Assembly (NCBI RefSeq): GCF_016908015.1
Contig: NZ_JAFBDB010000001.1
Span: 186,001-250,000, forward strand
Direction of reading: 5' to 3'
Length of the DNA: 64,000 nt
DNA from: Clostridium pascui
GTDB taxonomy: Bacteria; Bacillota; Clostridia; Clostridiales; Clostridiaceae
In this document: positions 41,922 through 51,037 of the stretch, in pieces
How positions within the stretch are numbered: position 1 is the stretch's first letter
Layout of the letters: each line of letters starts with the position of its first letter
Made by a program: the position numbers and the translations under genes
Notes under the pieces: generated by a model
The model's database searches: none
Told to the model about the DNA's origin: nothing
Seen by the model: the letters and a program-made list of their open reading frames with translations, nothing else

Positions 41922-42497
41922 ATGGAGAATGTATCAAATGAATATGCTATACCAGAACTTCAGCTTACAGAAGTAGGTGAAGCAAAGGTTGGAATAAAAG
42001 CAGATGAAGTTGTTATAGGTTTAGCACCAGCTTTTTTAAAGTTCCAAAACAAAACGATAGCAGGTGTTAGTCACAGCGATGTGTTAAGAGAAATTATAGC
42101 AGGAGTAGAAGAAGAAGGATTAACTGCTCGCGTGGTTAGAATAATAAGAACTTCTGATGTTTCCTTTGTATCTAATGATGCAGCAAAGCTCAGCGGATCT
42201 GGAATAGGAATAGGAGTTCAGTCAAAGGGAACAACAGTTATTCATCAAAAAGACTTACTTCCTTTAAATAATTTAGAACTATTTTCACAAGCACCACTTT
42301 TAACACTTGAAATTTTTAGATTAATAGGAAAAAATGCAGCAAAGTATGCTAAGGGGGAATCCCCAACGCCAGTTCCAATTAAAAATGATCAAATGGCAAG
42401 ACCTAAGTTTATGGCAAAAGCAGCTTTACTTCATATTAAAGAAACTAAGCATGTAAAAGTTGGAGCAAAACCTTTAGAGATAGAAGTTAAGTTTTAA
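41922..42497 (+). CDS. dhaC: Glycerol dehydratase medium (beta) subunit
   Basis: 191 residues. It carries the family core: [39 protein letters not shown], and [20 protein letters not shown]. The beta subunit packs against the large subunit and provides much of the cobalamin-binding face. It lacks the roughly 30-residue hydrophobic N-terminal extension of microcompartment-associated PduD, so a free cytosolic enzyme is likely. It lies 19 bp after dhaB and is preceded by GAGGTG. Confidence 0.95.
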   Translation: MENVSNEYAIPELQLTEVGEAKVGIKADEVVIGLAPAFLKFQNKTIAGVSHSDVLREIIAGVEEEGLTARVVRIIRTSDVSFVSNDAAKLSGSGIGIGVQSKGTTVIHQKDLLPLNNLELFSQAPLLTLEIFRLIGKNAAKYAKGESPTPVPIKNDQMARPKFMAKAALLHIKETKHVKVGAKPLEIEVKF

Positions 42498-42516
42498 TTT
42501 GGGAGGGAGAAAAATT

Positions 42517-42939
42517 ATGGAACAAAGAAAGATGAATCCTAAGGATTATCCTTTAGCTACTAAAAATCCTGAAATCATAAAAACACCAACAGGAAAGAAG
42601 TTAGAAGATGTAACTTTAGAAAATGTACTAAGTGGAGAAATTAAACCAGAGGACGTTAGAATATCACCAGAAACATTAGAAATGCAGGCTCAAATAGCAG
42701 AAGGAATGAACAGACATGCTATGGCTAGAAACTTTAGAAGAGCAGCAGAGCTTATAGCAGTTCCAGATGATAGAATACTAGAAATTTATAACGCTTTAAG
42801 ACCATATCGTTCTACAAAAGAAGAACTTTTAGATATAGCAGAAGAACTTGAAAATAAATATAAAGCAAATGTAAATGCAGACTTTGTAAGAGAAGCAGCA
42901 GAAGTTTATGAAAAGAGAGAAAAGTTAAGACAAGAGTAG
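42517..42939 (+). CDS. dhaE: Glycerol dehydratase small (gamma) subunit
   Basis: 140 residues from the ATG at 42517, which follows GGGAGGGAG. It contains the conserved MNPKDYPLATKNPE, ISPETLEMQAQIAEG and GMNRHAMARNFRRAAEL segments. The C-terminal half is charged helix (ILEIYNALRPYRSTKEELLD). It completes the alpha2-beta2-gamma2 dehydratase. A longer frame from 42499 includes the ribosome-binding site and is not used. Confidence 0.95.
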   Translation: MEQRKMNPKDYPLATKNPEIIKTPTGKKLEDVTLENVLSGEIKPEDVRISPETLEMQAQIAEGMNRHAMARNFRRAAELIAVPDDRILEIYNALRPYRSTKEELLDIAEELENKYKANVNADFVREAAEVYEKREKLRQE

Positions 42940-42966
42940 ACAAGCTTTAATTAAGGAGGAAAACAT

Positions 42967-44808
42967 ATGAAGATTATTGCAGGCGTTGATATAGGAAATG
43001 CAACAACAGAAGTAGCTTTAGCTAGAGTAGACAATGGTAAGGTAGATTTTCTTTCCAGTGGAATTGTTCCAACAACAGGAATAAAGGGTACAGAAGAAAA
43101 TATACAAGGAGTATTTTCCTCCTTAAAGCAAGCTTTAAAAAAAGTATCTATGGAACTTACAGACTTAGATTTGGTAAGAATAAATGAGGCTGCACCAGTT
43201 ATAGGGGATGTAGCCATGGAAACTATAACAGAAACTATAATAACAGAATCTACTATGATTGGGCACAATCCAACTACACCAGGGGGAATAGGCCTTGGAG
43301 TAGGAAAAACTATATATATTGAAGACCTAGATACATTAAAAGTAGAAGAATTAACTAAAGAGAATCAATTTATAGTTTTAATATTAAGTAAAGTAAATTT
43401 CATAGAGGCAGCTATGAGAATAAATGCAGCAGTAGAAAAGGGAATAAACATAACAGCTGCTGTGGTTCAAAGAGATGATGGGGTTTTAATAAACAATAGA
43501 TTAGAAAAAAAGATACCTATTGTTGATGAAGTAATGCTTTTAGAAAAGGTTCCAGTGGGGATGAAAGCAGCCGTAGAGGTAGCAGAGCAGGGTGGAGTAG
43601 TTGAAACACTATCTAACCCTTATGGTATTGCTACAGTATTTAAATTAACTTCAGAAGAAACAAAGCTTATAGTACCTATATCCAGAGCACTTATAGGAAA
43701 CAGATCTGCAGTAGTTATAAAAACACCTAAGGGAGATGTACAGGAAAAAAGAATTCCAGCAGGTAAAGTCCACATAGACGGGCTAAAGAGAAAAGAAATG
43801 GTAGATGTGGAAGAGGGCGCTGAAAAGATAATGGAAGCTGTTAAACTCTGTGTTCCTGTACAGGACATAAAAGGTGAATATGGAACTAATGCTGGTGGAA
43901 TGCTTGAAAGAGTAAGACAGGTAATGGCAAAGCTTACTAAGCAGAAAATAGCTGATATAAAGATTCAAGATCTTTTAGCAGTAGATACCTTTATACCTCA
44001 AAAGGTTAAAGGGGGCCTCGCTGAAGAGTTTTCCATGGAAAATGCAGTAGGAATAGCTGCTATGGTTAAGGCTGATAAGCTTCAAATGCAAATGATTGCA
44101 GACAAGCTTCAGAAAAAGTTAAATTTCACTGTAGAGGTTGGAGGAGTGGAAGCCGACATGGCTATTAGAGGAGCTCTAACTACTCCTGGAAGCAGTAAAC
44201 CTCTTGCAATACTTGATATGGGTGCTGGTTCCACTGATGCATCAATAATAAATAAGCAGGAACAAATATGCTCTATACATTTAGCTGGTGCTGGAAACAT
44301 GGTAACAATGCTAATTAAATCAGAACTTGGGCTAGAAGATTTTAATTTAGCTGAAGATATTAAGAAATATCCTTTAGCAAAGGTTGAAAGTTTATTCCAT
44401 ATAAGACATGAGGATGGAACAGTAGAATTCTTTGAAAATCCACTAGATCCTTCTGTATTTGCAAAGGTAGTTATATTAAAAGAAGGCATGCTAATTCCTA
44501 TAGATGGACAAAGCTCTTTAGAAAAGATAAAGATCATAAGAAGAAGTGCAAAAGAAAAGGTATTTGTTACTAATTGCCTTAGAGCATTAAGCATAGTTTC
44601 TCCAACTGGAAACATTAGAGATATAGAATTTGTAGTATTAGTAGGTGGTTCTTCATTAGACTTTGAAGTACCTCAACTGGTAACAGATGCACTATCTCAG
44701 TATGGGGTAGTAGCTGGAAGAGGAAATATAAGAGGTACTGAAGGACCAAGAAATGCTGTAGCTACAGGACTTATATTAGCCTTTAATGGAAATGAGGAAG
44801 GTAATTAA
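42967..44808 (+). CDS. ddrA: Glycerol/diol dehydratase reactivase, large subunit
   Basis: 613 residues, close to the 607-610 of DdrA/DhaF. It has an actin/Hsp70-like ATPase fold with phosphate loops AGVDIGNATTEVALA at the N-terminus and ILDMGAGSTDASI near residue 415, plus a swiveling region around 90-250. It swaps damaged cobalamin out of inactivated dehydratase using ATP. AGGAGG precedes the ATG. Its stop overlaps the small-subunit start by 1 bp (TAATG), so the two subunits are made together. Confidence 0.95.
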   Translation: MKIIAGVDIGNATTEVALARVDNGKVDFLSSGIVPTTGIKGTEENIQGVFSSLKQALKKVSMELTDLDLVRINEAAPVIGDVAMETITETIITESTMIGHNPTTPGGIGLGVGKTIYIEDLDTLKVEELTKENQFIVLILSKVNFIEAAMRINAAVEKGINITAAVVQRDDGVLINNRLEKKIPIVDEVMLLEKVPVGMKAAVEVAEQGGVVETLSNPYGIATVFKLTSEETKLIVPISRALIGNRSAVVIKTPKGDVQEKRIPAGKVHIDGLKRKEMVDVEEGAEKIMEAVKLCVPVQDIKGEYGTNAGGMLERVRQVMAKLTKQKIADIKIQDLLAVDTFIPQKVKGGLAEEFSMENAVGIAAMVKADKLQMQMIADKLQKKLNFTVEVGGVEADMAIRGALTTPGSSKPLAILDMGAGSTDASIINKQEQICSIHLAGAGNMVTMLIKSELGLEDFNLAEDIKKYPLAKVESLFHIRHEDGTVEFFENPLDPSVFAKVVILKEGMLIPIDGQSSLEKIKIIRRSAKEKVFVTNCLRALSIVSPTGNIRDIEFVVLVGGSSLDFEVPQLVTDALSQYGVVAGRGNIRGTEGPRNAVATGLILAFNGNEEGN

Positions 44809-45158
44809 TGAGAGAATATAAGTATGATAAGCCAAGTATATATATTTATTACTCCTCTGAAATAAAGGATATATCAACCTTTAATGAAGTGTTATTTGGA
44901 ATAGAGGAGGAAGGTATACCTTATGAAGTTAAAGAGCAAAATGAAGCAGATCTTCTAGAGTTAAGTTATAAGGCTGCTCAAGACTCAAGATTAGCTGTAG
45001 GTATAGGAATTCATTCAAACGGAAAAATAGCACTTACATTTAATAAGCTAAAAAAAGAAAGTCCATTATTTATTAGCAGCTTAAATTCTGAAGAAAAGGT
45101 TCTAAGAAATTTAGGTGCTAATGCAGGAAGACTGGTTAAGGGAATAGCCTTTAAGTAA
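44808..45158 (+). CDS. ddrB: Glycerol/diol dehydratase reactivase, small subunit
   Basis: 116 residues with the usual features: PSIYIYYSSEI, EVLFGIEEEGIPYEV and RLAVGIGIHSNGKIALTFNK. The fold resembles the dehydratase beta subunit, which lets it displace that subunit during reactivation. It partners the large reactivase encoded immediately upstream (1-bp overlap). Confidence 0.93.
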   Translation: MREYKYDKPSIYIYYSSEIKDISTFNEVLFGIEEEGIPYEVKEQNEADLLELSYKAAQDSRLAVGIGIHSNGKIALTFNKLKKESPLFISSLNSEEKVLRNLGANAGRLVKGIAFK

Positions 45159-45176
45159 ATTTTATGGAGTGGTTAT

Positions 45177-45692
45177 ATGAGTAAAATTTATACGAGAACT
45201 GGAGACAAAGGAGCTACCTCCTTATTTGGAGGCAGTAGAGCAGAAAAAGACAGTTTAAAAGTAGAAGCATACGGAACTATAGATGAACTAATTTCTAATA
45301 TGGGAGCAGCTTATTCCTTTATGGAAGATGAAAAGCTTAAAGCTGAAATAATAGATATTCAAAAAAAGTTATTTGTGCTAGGTGCAGAACTTGCCAGTGA
45401 TGAAAATGGAATGAAATATCTAAGGGAATTAATTCAGCAAAGTGATATAGACATTTTAGAGAAAATTATAGATAAGTATATGGAGAAGGCAGGGCCTTTT
45501 AAGGGATTTGTAACTCCAGGAAAGAACAGAGTTTCAGCAATGCTTCATGTAGCAAGAACTGTGGCAAGAAGAGCTGAGAGAGTAATAATTACTTTGGGCA
45601 GAGAAGATGAGGTTCGAGAAGAAGTTAAAAAATATGTAAATAGACTTTCAGATGCCCTATATGCTATGGCTAGATTTGAAGAAGAAAGATAA
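45177..45692 (+). CDS. ATP:cob(I)alamin adenosyltransferase (PduO type)
   Basis: 171 residues. The N-terminal TRTGDKGATSLFGGSRAEKD is the ATP-binding signature. VSAMLHVARTVARRAERVII and the C-terminal YVNRLSDALYAMARFEE are typical of the PduO family. It makes adenosylcobalamin from cob(I)alamin and ATP, supplying the dehydratase cofactor. It corresponds to orfW of other dha regulons. No corrinoid synthesis genes occur in the window, so corrinoid must come from elsewhere in the genome or the medium. Confidence 0.95.
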   Translation: MSKIYTRTGDKGATSLFGGSRAEKDSLKVEAYGTIDELISNMGAAYSFMEDEKLKAEIIDIQKKLFVLGAELASDENGMKYLRELIQQSDIDILEKIIDKYMEKAGPFKGFVTPGKNRVSAMLHVARTVARRAERVIITLGREDEVREEVKKYVNRLSDALYAMARFEEER

Positions 45693-45722
45693 CAAAGTTA
45701 TTTATGAAGGAGGATAAGAATT

Positions 45723-46148
45723 ATGAAAAAACTAAATGAAATAAAACAGTTAAGTTTAGAGATAGTAAAAGAAATGGCTGCAGCGGCTGAAGCAAAAGCT
45801 TGTAGCATGAATGTACCAGTAGTATTTGCAGCAGTAGATGCAGGTGCAAACTTAATGCTTATGCACAGAATGGAAAATGCATTTATAACAAGTGTAGATA
45901 TAGCTATAAATAAAGCATTTACTTCAGCAGCATTAAAGATAGGAACTCATGAGGTAACACCAAACATTCAACCTGGAGAAAGCCTTTATGGATTACAGTT
46001 AACTAACAACTGCAGAATAGTAACTTTTGGCGGAGGTTTCCCGATAATGGTAGACGGACAAGTGGTTGGAGCAGTTGGAGTAAGCGGCGGAACTGTTGAA
46101 GAAGACATGGCTATAGCACAAGCTGCTGTAGAAGTGTTTAATAAGTAG
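45723..46148 (+). CDS. GlcG/HbpS-family protein of the dha operon (orfY type)
   Basis: 141 residues. It has the GlcG/HbpS fold pattern: VPVVFAAVDAGANLMLMHRM, SVDIAINKAFTSAALK and the Gly-rich GGFPIMVDGQVVGAVGVSGG. The family includes heme- or corrinoid-binding and PduO C-terminal-like proteins. Its constant presence in dha operons suggests a cofactor-handling role, but its exact job is unproven. AGGAGG precedes the ATG. Confidence 0.9.
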   Translation: MKKLNEIKQLSLEIVKEMAAAAEAKACSMNVPVVFAAVDAGANLMLMHRMENAFITSVDIAINKAFTSAALKIGTHEVTPNIQPGESLYGLQLTNNCRIVTFGGGFPIMVDGQVVGAVGVSGGTVEEDMAIAQAAVEVFNK

Positions 46149-46192
46149 AACATCAATTATATAAATATAAAAACTTTAGGAGGAAATATAAA

Positions 46193-47350
46193 ATGAGAAT
46201 GTATGATTATTTAGTTCCAAGTGTAAATTTTATGGGAGCTGGCTGCATAAGCTTAGTTGGTGAAAGATGCAAAATATTAGGCGGTAAAAAAGCTCTAATA
46301 GTTACAGATAAATTTTTAAGAAACATGGAAGGCGGAGCAGTTGAGTTAACTGCTAAGTACTTAATTGAAGCTGGAATAGAAGTTGCATATTATGATGGAG
46401 TAGAGCCAAATCCAAAGGATACAAATGTAAAAGAAGGTTTAGAAGTATTTAACAGTGAAGCTTGTGACATGATCGTTACAGTTGGAGGGGGAAGTGCTCA
46501 CGACTGTGGTAAGGGTATAGGTATTGCTGCAACTCACGAAGGAGATCTTTATGACTATGCAGGAATTGAAACTTTGACAAATGCTCTTCCTCCAATAGTT
46601 GCAGTAAATACTACAGCTGGAACAGCAAGCGAAGTAACAAGACACTGCGTTATAACTAATACAAAAACAAAGGTTAAGTTTGTTATAGTAAGTTGGAGAA
46701 ACCTACCTTTAGTATCCTTCAATGATCCAATGTTAATGGTTAAAAAACCAGCAGGCTTAACAGCAGCTACAGGAATGGATGCTTTAACTCACGCTGTTGA
46801 AGCATATGTTTCAAAGGATGCTAACCCTGTAACAGATGCAGCTGCAATACAAGCTATCAAATTAATAGCTCAAAACTTAAGACAAGCGGTTGCTTTAGGC
46901 GATAACTTAGTAGCTAGAGAAAACATGGCATATGCTTCATTACTAGCAGGTATGGCATTTAATAATGCTAACTTAGGATATGTACATGCTATAGCTCACC
47001 AATTAGGTGGATTATATGATATGCCACACGGAGTAGCTAATGCTATGCTTCTTCCACATGTTGAAAGATACAACTTAATTTCAAACCCACAGAAATTTGC
47101 AGATATTGCTGAATTCATGGGAGAAAACATCGCTGGATTATCAGTTATGGAAGCTGCTGAAAAAGCTATAGACGCTATGTTCAGACTTTCAAAGGATATC
47201 GGAATTCCAGCAAGCTTAAAGGAAATGGGAGTTAAGGAAGAAGACTTTGAATATATGGCTGAAATGGCATTAAAAGATGGTAATGCATTCAGTAACCCAA
47301 GAAAAGGAAATGAAAAAGACATAGTTTCAATACTTAAAGCTGCATTTTAG
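46193..47350 (+). CDS. dhaT: 1,3-Propanediol dehydrogenase
   Basis: 385 residues, an iron-dependent alcohol dehydrogenase. The NAD-binding loop is VTVGGGSAHDCGKGIG. Metal ligands are Asp196 (GMDALTHAVEAYVS), His200, His265 and His279 (HAIAHQLGGLYDMPHG). It reduces 3-hydroxypropionaldehyde to 1,3-propanediol and reoxidises NADH. It is the last enzyme gene of the operon. A hairpin follows at 47371 before glpF. Confidence 0.96.
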   Translation: MRMYDYLVPSVNFMGAGCISLVGERCKILGGKKALIVTDKFLRNMEGGAVELTAKYLIEAGIEVAYYDGVEPNPKDTNVKEGLEVFNSEACDMIVTVGGGSAHDCGKGIGIAATHEGDLYDYAGIETLTNALPPIVAVNTTAGTASEVTRHCVITNTKTKVKFVIVSWRNLPLVSFNDPMLMVKKPAGLTAATGMDALTHAVEAYVSKDANPVTDAAAIQAIKLIAQNLRQAVALGDNLVARENMAYASLLAGMAFNNANLGYVHAIAHQLGGLYDMPHGVANAMLLPHVERYNLISNPQKFADIAEFMGENIAGLSVMEAAEKAIDAMFRLSKDIGIPASLKEMGVKEEDFEYMAEMALKDGNAFSNPRKGNEKDIVSILKAAF

Positions 47351-47370
47351 TTTTAGTTAAAGTACTATTG

Positions 47371-47398
47371 ATACCCTTGATGTAAAAGTCAAGGGTAT
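47371..47398 (+). terminator. Hairpin between dhaT and glpF
   Basis: ATACCCTTGA and TCAAGGGTAT form a 10-bp stem around TGTAAAAG. The bases after it are not T-rich, so it may be a partial terminator or RNA-stability element that lets some transcripts reach glpF. Confidence 0.6.
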
Positions 47399-47449
47399 TA
47401 TACAGAGTAGAGTTTGTAGAAACATTATTTTTATAAAGGGGAACAAGAT

Positions 47450-48154
47450 ATGGAAAATTTTTTAGCAGAAATGTTAGGAACAATGATTCTCATAATTTTA
47501 GGAGATGGAGTAGTTGCCAATGTAGTACTTAACAAAACAAAGGCTCAAAATTCTGGATGGATTGTTATTACAACAGGATGGGCTTTAGGAGTAGTTATAC
47601 CAGTTTTTATATTTGGAACTATCAGTGGAGCTCATTTTAATCCAGCGGTAACACTTGGACTTGCTGCAATAGGAAAATTTCCTTGGGGAAGTGTACCTAG
47701 TTATTTGATTGCTCAATTTGTTGGTGGGTTTTTAGGGGCAGTAATAGTTTGGGTATTTTATAGACCTCACTTTGAAGCAACAGAAGATAAAGATGCAAAG
47801 CTTGGTGTGTTTTGTACAGGCCCAGCAATTAAAGATACAGCTTCAAATTTCATATGTGAAGTAATTGGTACTTTCATTTTAGTATTTGGGATATTAGGTA
47901 TTGCCAATACACCTATGGTTGATGGATTAGCTCCTATAGTTGTAGGGGGCATAGTTTGGGCAGTTGGACTTACTTTAGGAGGAACAACTGGCTATGCAAT
48001 TAATCCTGCTAGAGACTTAGGACCACGTATAGCGCATCAGATTTTACCTATATCAGACAAAAGGGATTCCGATTGGGGCTATGCATGGATTCCAGTAGCA
48101 GCTCCTATACTTGGAGGAATAATAGCAGCAGTAAGTTACAGCATAATATTCTAG
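47450..48154 (+). CDS. glpF: Glycerol facilitator (MIP/aquaglyceroporin)
   Basis: 234 residues with six membrane helices and two half-helices. The NPA boxes are at residues 64-66 (AHFNPAVTLG) and 185-187 (GYAINPARDLGPR). The Asp after the second NPA-R marks the glycerol-conducting subgroup. It admits glycerol for the dha pathway. GGGG precedes the ATG. It lies 99 bp after dhaT, with the hairpin between. Confidence 0.95.
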   Translation: MENFLAEMLGTMILIILGDGVVANVVLNKTKAQNSGWIVITTGWALGVVIPVFIFGTISGAHFNPAVTLGLAAIGKFPWGSVPSYLIAQFVGGFLGAVIVWVFYRPHFEATEDKDAKLGVFCTGPAIKDTASNFICEVIGTFILVFGILGIANTPMVDGLAPIVVGGIVWAVGLTLGGTTGYAINPARDLGPRIAHQILPISDKRDSDWGYAWIPVAAPILGGIIAAVSYSIIF

Positions 48155-48183
48155 AAAATACAAGACAATATCAGTGACTAGTC

Positions 48184-48212
48184 GAAATTCAGTTAGCTGA
48201 ATTTCTTCCTTT
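48184..48212 (+). terminator. Small palindromic hairpin after glpF
   Basis: GAAATTCAG-TTAG-CTGAATTTC forms a perfect 9-bp stem (48184-48205), followed by TTCCTTT. It may be a weak terminator. Confidence 0.5.
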
Positions 48213-48234
48213 AGCAGGTTTAAGTGATATTTTT

Positions 48235-48452
48235 AATGTTGAACATATAGTATGGAATCTGCATTGTAGAAAGCATTGAACAAGTTGTAAAAGCTCTTTA
48301 TTTTTGACTTTAAAACACCGTATAGAGCCTTCTACTGCCTGAGCGACAGCGAGTTTAGAAGGCCTAGGCGTTTCAAAGTCAGAAATATTAGAGCTTTTTG
48401 ACGAAGTGAACGGCTTTCCTAAATGCAAATTCCATACGGGATGTTCAACATT
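48235..48452. repeat. 218-bp long imperfect palindrome (MITE-like element)
   Basis: The ends AATGTTGAACAT and ATGTTCAACATT are inverted. Moving inward, GTATGGAA/TTCCATAC, GCATT/AATGC, AAAAGCTC/GAGCTTTT, TTTGAC(T)TT/AAAGTCA and GCCTTCTA/TAGAAGGC pair in order. The tip is near 48345 (GAGCGACAGCGAG). The whole element could fold into one hairpin about 100 bp long. No credible protein is encoded. It fills most of the gap between glpF and the sensor kinase gene. Size and terminal symmetry suggest a non-autonomous mobile element. Confidence 0.8.
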
Positions 48453-48552
48453 ATTTTAAAATGTCCAATTTAATGTTATTGAATTTCTTGAATTGTTTTA
48501 ATATAATTAAGCAGTGATTTATAATAAAATAAGTTACGCGGAGGATAAAATA

Positions 48553-49776
48553 GTGGATTACGGACTTAATTTGCAGAATATTATAGATATTAAAGTGTTT
48601 CAGAAGATACAGGACGATATAGCAGATGCAACTGGACTTGCAATTATTACAACGGATTATAAAGGGAAACCTGTAACTAGACACAGCAGGCGTACTGATT
48701 TTTGTAGTATTGTACGTAAAGACAGTAGGCTCGGAGAACTGTGTGAAAAGTGTGATTCAAGAGGAGGCCTTGAAGCAGTAAGGAAAGGTAAACCATATAT
48801 ATATAAGTGCCACATGGGATTGGTAGATTTTGCAGTACCTATTACTGTACAAGGTCAATATTTAGGAGCATTAATGGCAGGTCAGGTCTTGACCGACGAG
48901 AGTAAAGGGGCAGAGTTAGAAAGCATTATTCAATGCAATACTAATATTGAGCAAGATAAAGAACTTATGGAAGCTTATAAAGGATTACCAACTATACCAT
49001 TTGATAGAATTGAGTCCATTGTTCAGATGATGTTTCATATTAGTAATTATATTGTAAATGAGAGTGCTTTAAAAATAGTGCAAACGGAGCTGAATGAAAA
49101 AAATATTAAGTACATGGAAGCAAAAAGAGAACAAATAGAGATAGAAAAGGAATTAAAATCTGCTCAGCTAAAGGCGTTACAATCTCAAGTAAATCCTCAT
49201 TTTTTATTTAATGTTTTAAATAGCATTTCTGCACTAGCTTTAATTGAAGAAGCACCAAAAACTCACGACGTTATTTGTGATTTAGCAAAAATGCTTAGGT
49301 ATAATTTGAAGAAAGTAAATCAAATGGTAGAATTAGAAGATGCAATTAATTATGTATCTGCTTATTTACAAATTCAGAAGGTAAGGTTTGGGCCAAGGCT
49401 AGAATTTCATATCGATATACAAGGAGAATGCAAAAAGGTCAAAGTACCTTTCATGATTATTCAACCATTTGTAGAAAACTCTATAATACATGGATTAGAG
49501 TCAAAAGAAGAAGGCGGTGTAATAAAAATAACCGTTTATGAATCTGGTAAATCTGTAGTAATATGTATTGAAGATAATGGTGTAGGAATTGAAGATGATA
49601 TGATTGAATTAATAAATCAGGGAAAAGATGAAGAATATAAAAGAAATACTTCAAGTGGAATAGGAATTATTAATATAAGACAAAGGCTCACATACCACTA
49701 TGGAGATAAATATTATCTCAACATAAACAGTACAATAAATAATGGCACAGAGGTTAAAATTATTTTGCCAAAATAG
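48553..49776 (+). CDS. PocR-domain sensor histidine kinase (LytS-type) of the dha regulon
   Basis: About 407 residues from a GTG after GCGGAGGA. An in-frame ATG at 48514 lacks a site. Residues 10-165 form a PocR sensory domain with cysteine-rich SRLGELCEKCDSRGGLEAV and YKCHMGLVDFAVPI. A coiled coil follows, then a LytS-type kinase with phospho-His in QVNPHFLFNVLNSISAL and an ATPase with N and G boxes (ENSIIHGLE, GIGIINIRQRL). No membrane span, so it senses in the cytoplasm, probably glycerol or a diol metabolite. It matches the sensor of clostridial dha two-component systems. Confidence 0.9.
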   Translation: MDYGLNLQNIIDIKVFQKIQDDIADATGLAIITTDYKGKPVTRHSRRTDFCSIVRKDSRLGELCEKCDSRGGLEAVRKGKPYIYKCHMGLVDFAVPITVQGQYLGALMAGQVLTDESKGAELESIIQCNTNIEQDKELMEAYKGLPTIPFDRIESIVQMMFHISNYIVNESALKIVQTELNEKNIKYMEAKREQIEIEKELKSAQLKALQSQVNPHFLFNVLNSISALALIEEAPKTHDVICDLAKMLRYNLKKVNQMVELEDAINYVSAYLQIQKVRFGPRLEFHIDIQGECKKVKVPFMIIQPFVENSIIHGLESKEEGGVIKITVYESGKSVVICIEDNGVGIEDDMIELINQGKDEEYKRNTSSGIGIINIRQRLTYHYGDKYYLNINSTINNGTEVKIILPK

Positions 49777-49796
49777 ACATGTACAGGAGATCTATA

Positions 49797-50858
49797 ATGT
49801 ATAAAATATTATTAGTAGATGATGAGGTCTTGGAGAGAGAAGTACTAAAAATAATGCTTGGAAAATTAAAAAATCAGGTATCAATTGTAGGTGAAGCAGG
49901 AAATGGAAGAGAAGCAATAGAACTTGATATGAAATTAAATCCAGACATAATATTTATGGATGTAAAGATGCCTGGTATAGATGGAATAAAAGCCTCAGAA
50001 ATTATAAAGAAGCAAAATGAAAATAAGGTAATCATTATGCTTACTGCATATGATGATTTTGACTTGATTCATAAAGCTTTAACTTTAGGGGTAAATGATT
50101 ATATCTTAAAACCTGTTAAAGGTGAGAAATTATTAGAAGTTTTACGTGTTCAAATTGATAATTTAAAAATTGATAAAAATAGAATTAAAGAGAAAGAATT
50201 ATTGCTAATAGATAAAATTATATGTGAAGAAGAAAATGAGGCCAAAATGCTAATAAATGACATTATTGAAAGTTATACCTTAGCAAGTAATGAAGATGCA
50301 GCGTATTTTAGACAAAAGATTGAATTGCTTGGGGAAAAGATGATTAAAGTGGCTTCTAAATTTAGATTCAGAGATAATGATTGGATAAATGAAGAGGAAA
50401 CCTTATCTGAATTCAAATTCCTTAAAGACATGGAGTCTATTGGTAATTATATATATAACATTTTAACATTGATATTTTCAGAAACACCACAAAATAATAT
50501 AGAAGTAAAGAAAAATGATGTTGCAAAGCCAAAATGTTTAAACAAAGCATTAGAACCAGCTTTAAAATATATTGAAGAAAATTATGGAGAACAAGTATTG
50601 CTAGAAGACGTAGCAAGTGTTTCAAATCTTAGTCCATATTATTTCAGCAAGTTATTTAAAAAAGAAATGGGAATGAACTTTACAACCTATGTAACAAAAT
50701 ATAAAATGAAAAAAGCCAAGTGGATGCTTAAGAATACAGATATACCTATTGTAAATATTGCATCAGAGCTTGGGTATTATGAATGTGGGTATTTCACCAA
50801 AGTTTTTAAGAAAATAGAAGGAATAACGCCTACAGAGTATAGAAGTAAGAAAGATTAG
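49797..50858 (+). CDS. AraC-type response regulator of the dha regulon
   Basis: 353 residues from an ATG after AGGAGAT. The receiver (1-120) carries phospho-site Asp55 (IIFMDVKMPG) and Lys in LKPVKGEK. A helical middle segment follows. The C-terminal AraC double HTH (about 250-350) has VASVSNLSPYYFSKLFKKEM and IASELGYYECGYFTKVFKKI. It lies 20 bp after the kinase gene and is its evident partner. It likely activates dhaB-dhaT-glpF when glycerol is present; the A/T-rich inverted segments near 40,110-40,150 are candidate sites. Confidence 0.92.
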   Translation: MYKILLVDDEVLEREVLKIMLGKLKNQVSIVGEAGNGREAIELDMKLNPDIIFMDVKMPGIDGIKASEIIKKQNENKVIIMLTAYDDFDLIHKALTLGVNDYILKPVKGEKLLEVLRVQIDNLKIDKNRIKEKELLLIDKIICEEENEAKMLINDIIESYTLASNEDAAYFRQKIELLGEKMIKVASKFRFRDNDWINEEETLSEFKFLKDMESIGNYIYNILTLIFSETPQNNIEVKKNDVAKPKCLNKALEPALKYIEENYGEQVLLEDVASVSNLSPYYFSKLFKKEMGMNFTTYVTKYKMKKAKWMLKNTDIPIVNIASELGYYECGYFTKVFKKIEGITPTEYRSKKD

Positions 50859-51037
50859 CGGCATATGGAAGAAAAATTAGTATTATTAAAGTAGTGCTAC
50901 ATCTTGTAATATATATCCAAGCATAGTACAATCTTGTTAATAATATCAACAAAATTGAGGTATAAGATATTAATAAAGAGGAAATTCATATTCTTGCATC
51001 AAAGAATAATCTTATAAAAAATGATGCTAGAATAATA

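Noticed and set aside
43783-44615. Minus-strand ORFs opposite the reactivase gene
   Set aside because: Shadows of ddrA without start signals.
48189-48428. 79-codon minus-strand ORF
   Set aside because: It lies inside the 218-bp palindrome, has no ribosome-binding site, and its sequence is explained by the inverted-repeat structure.
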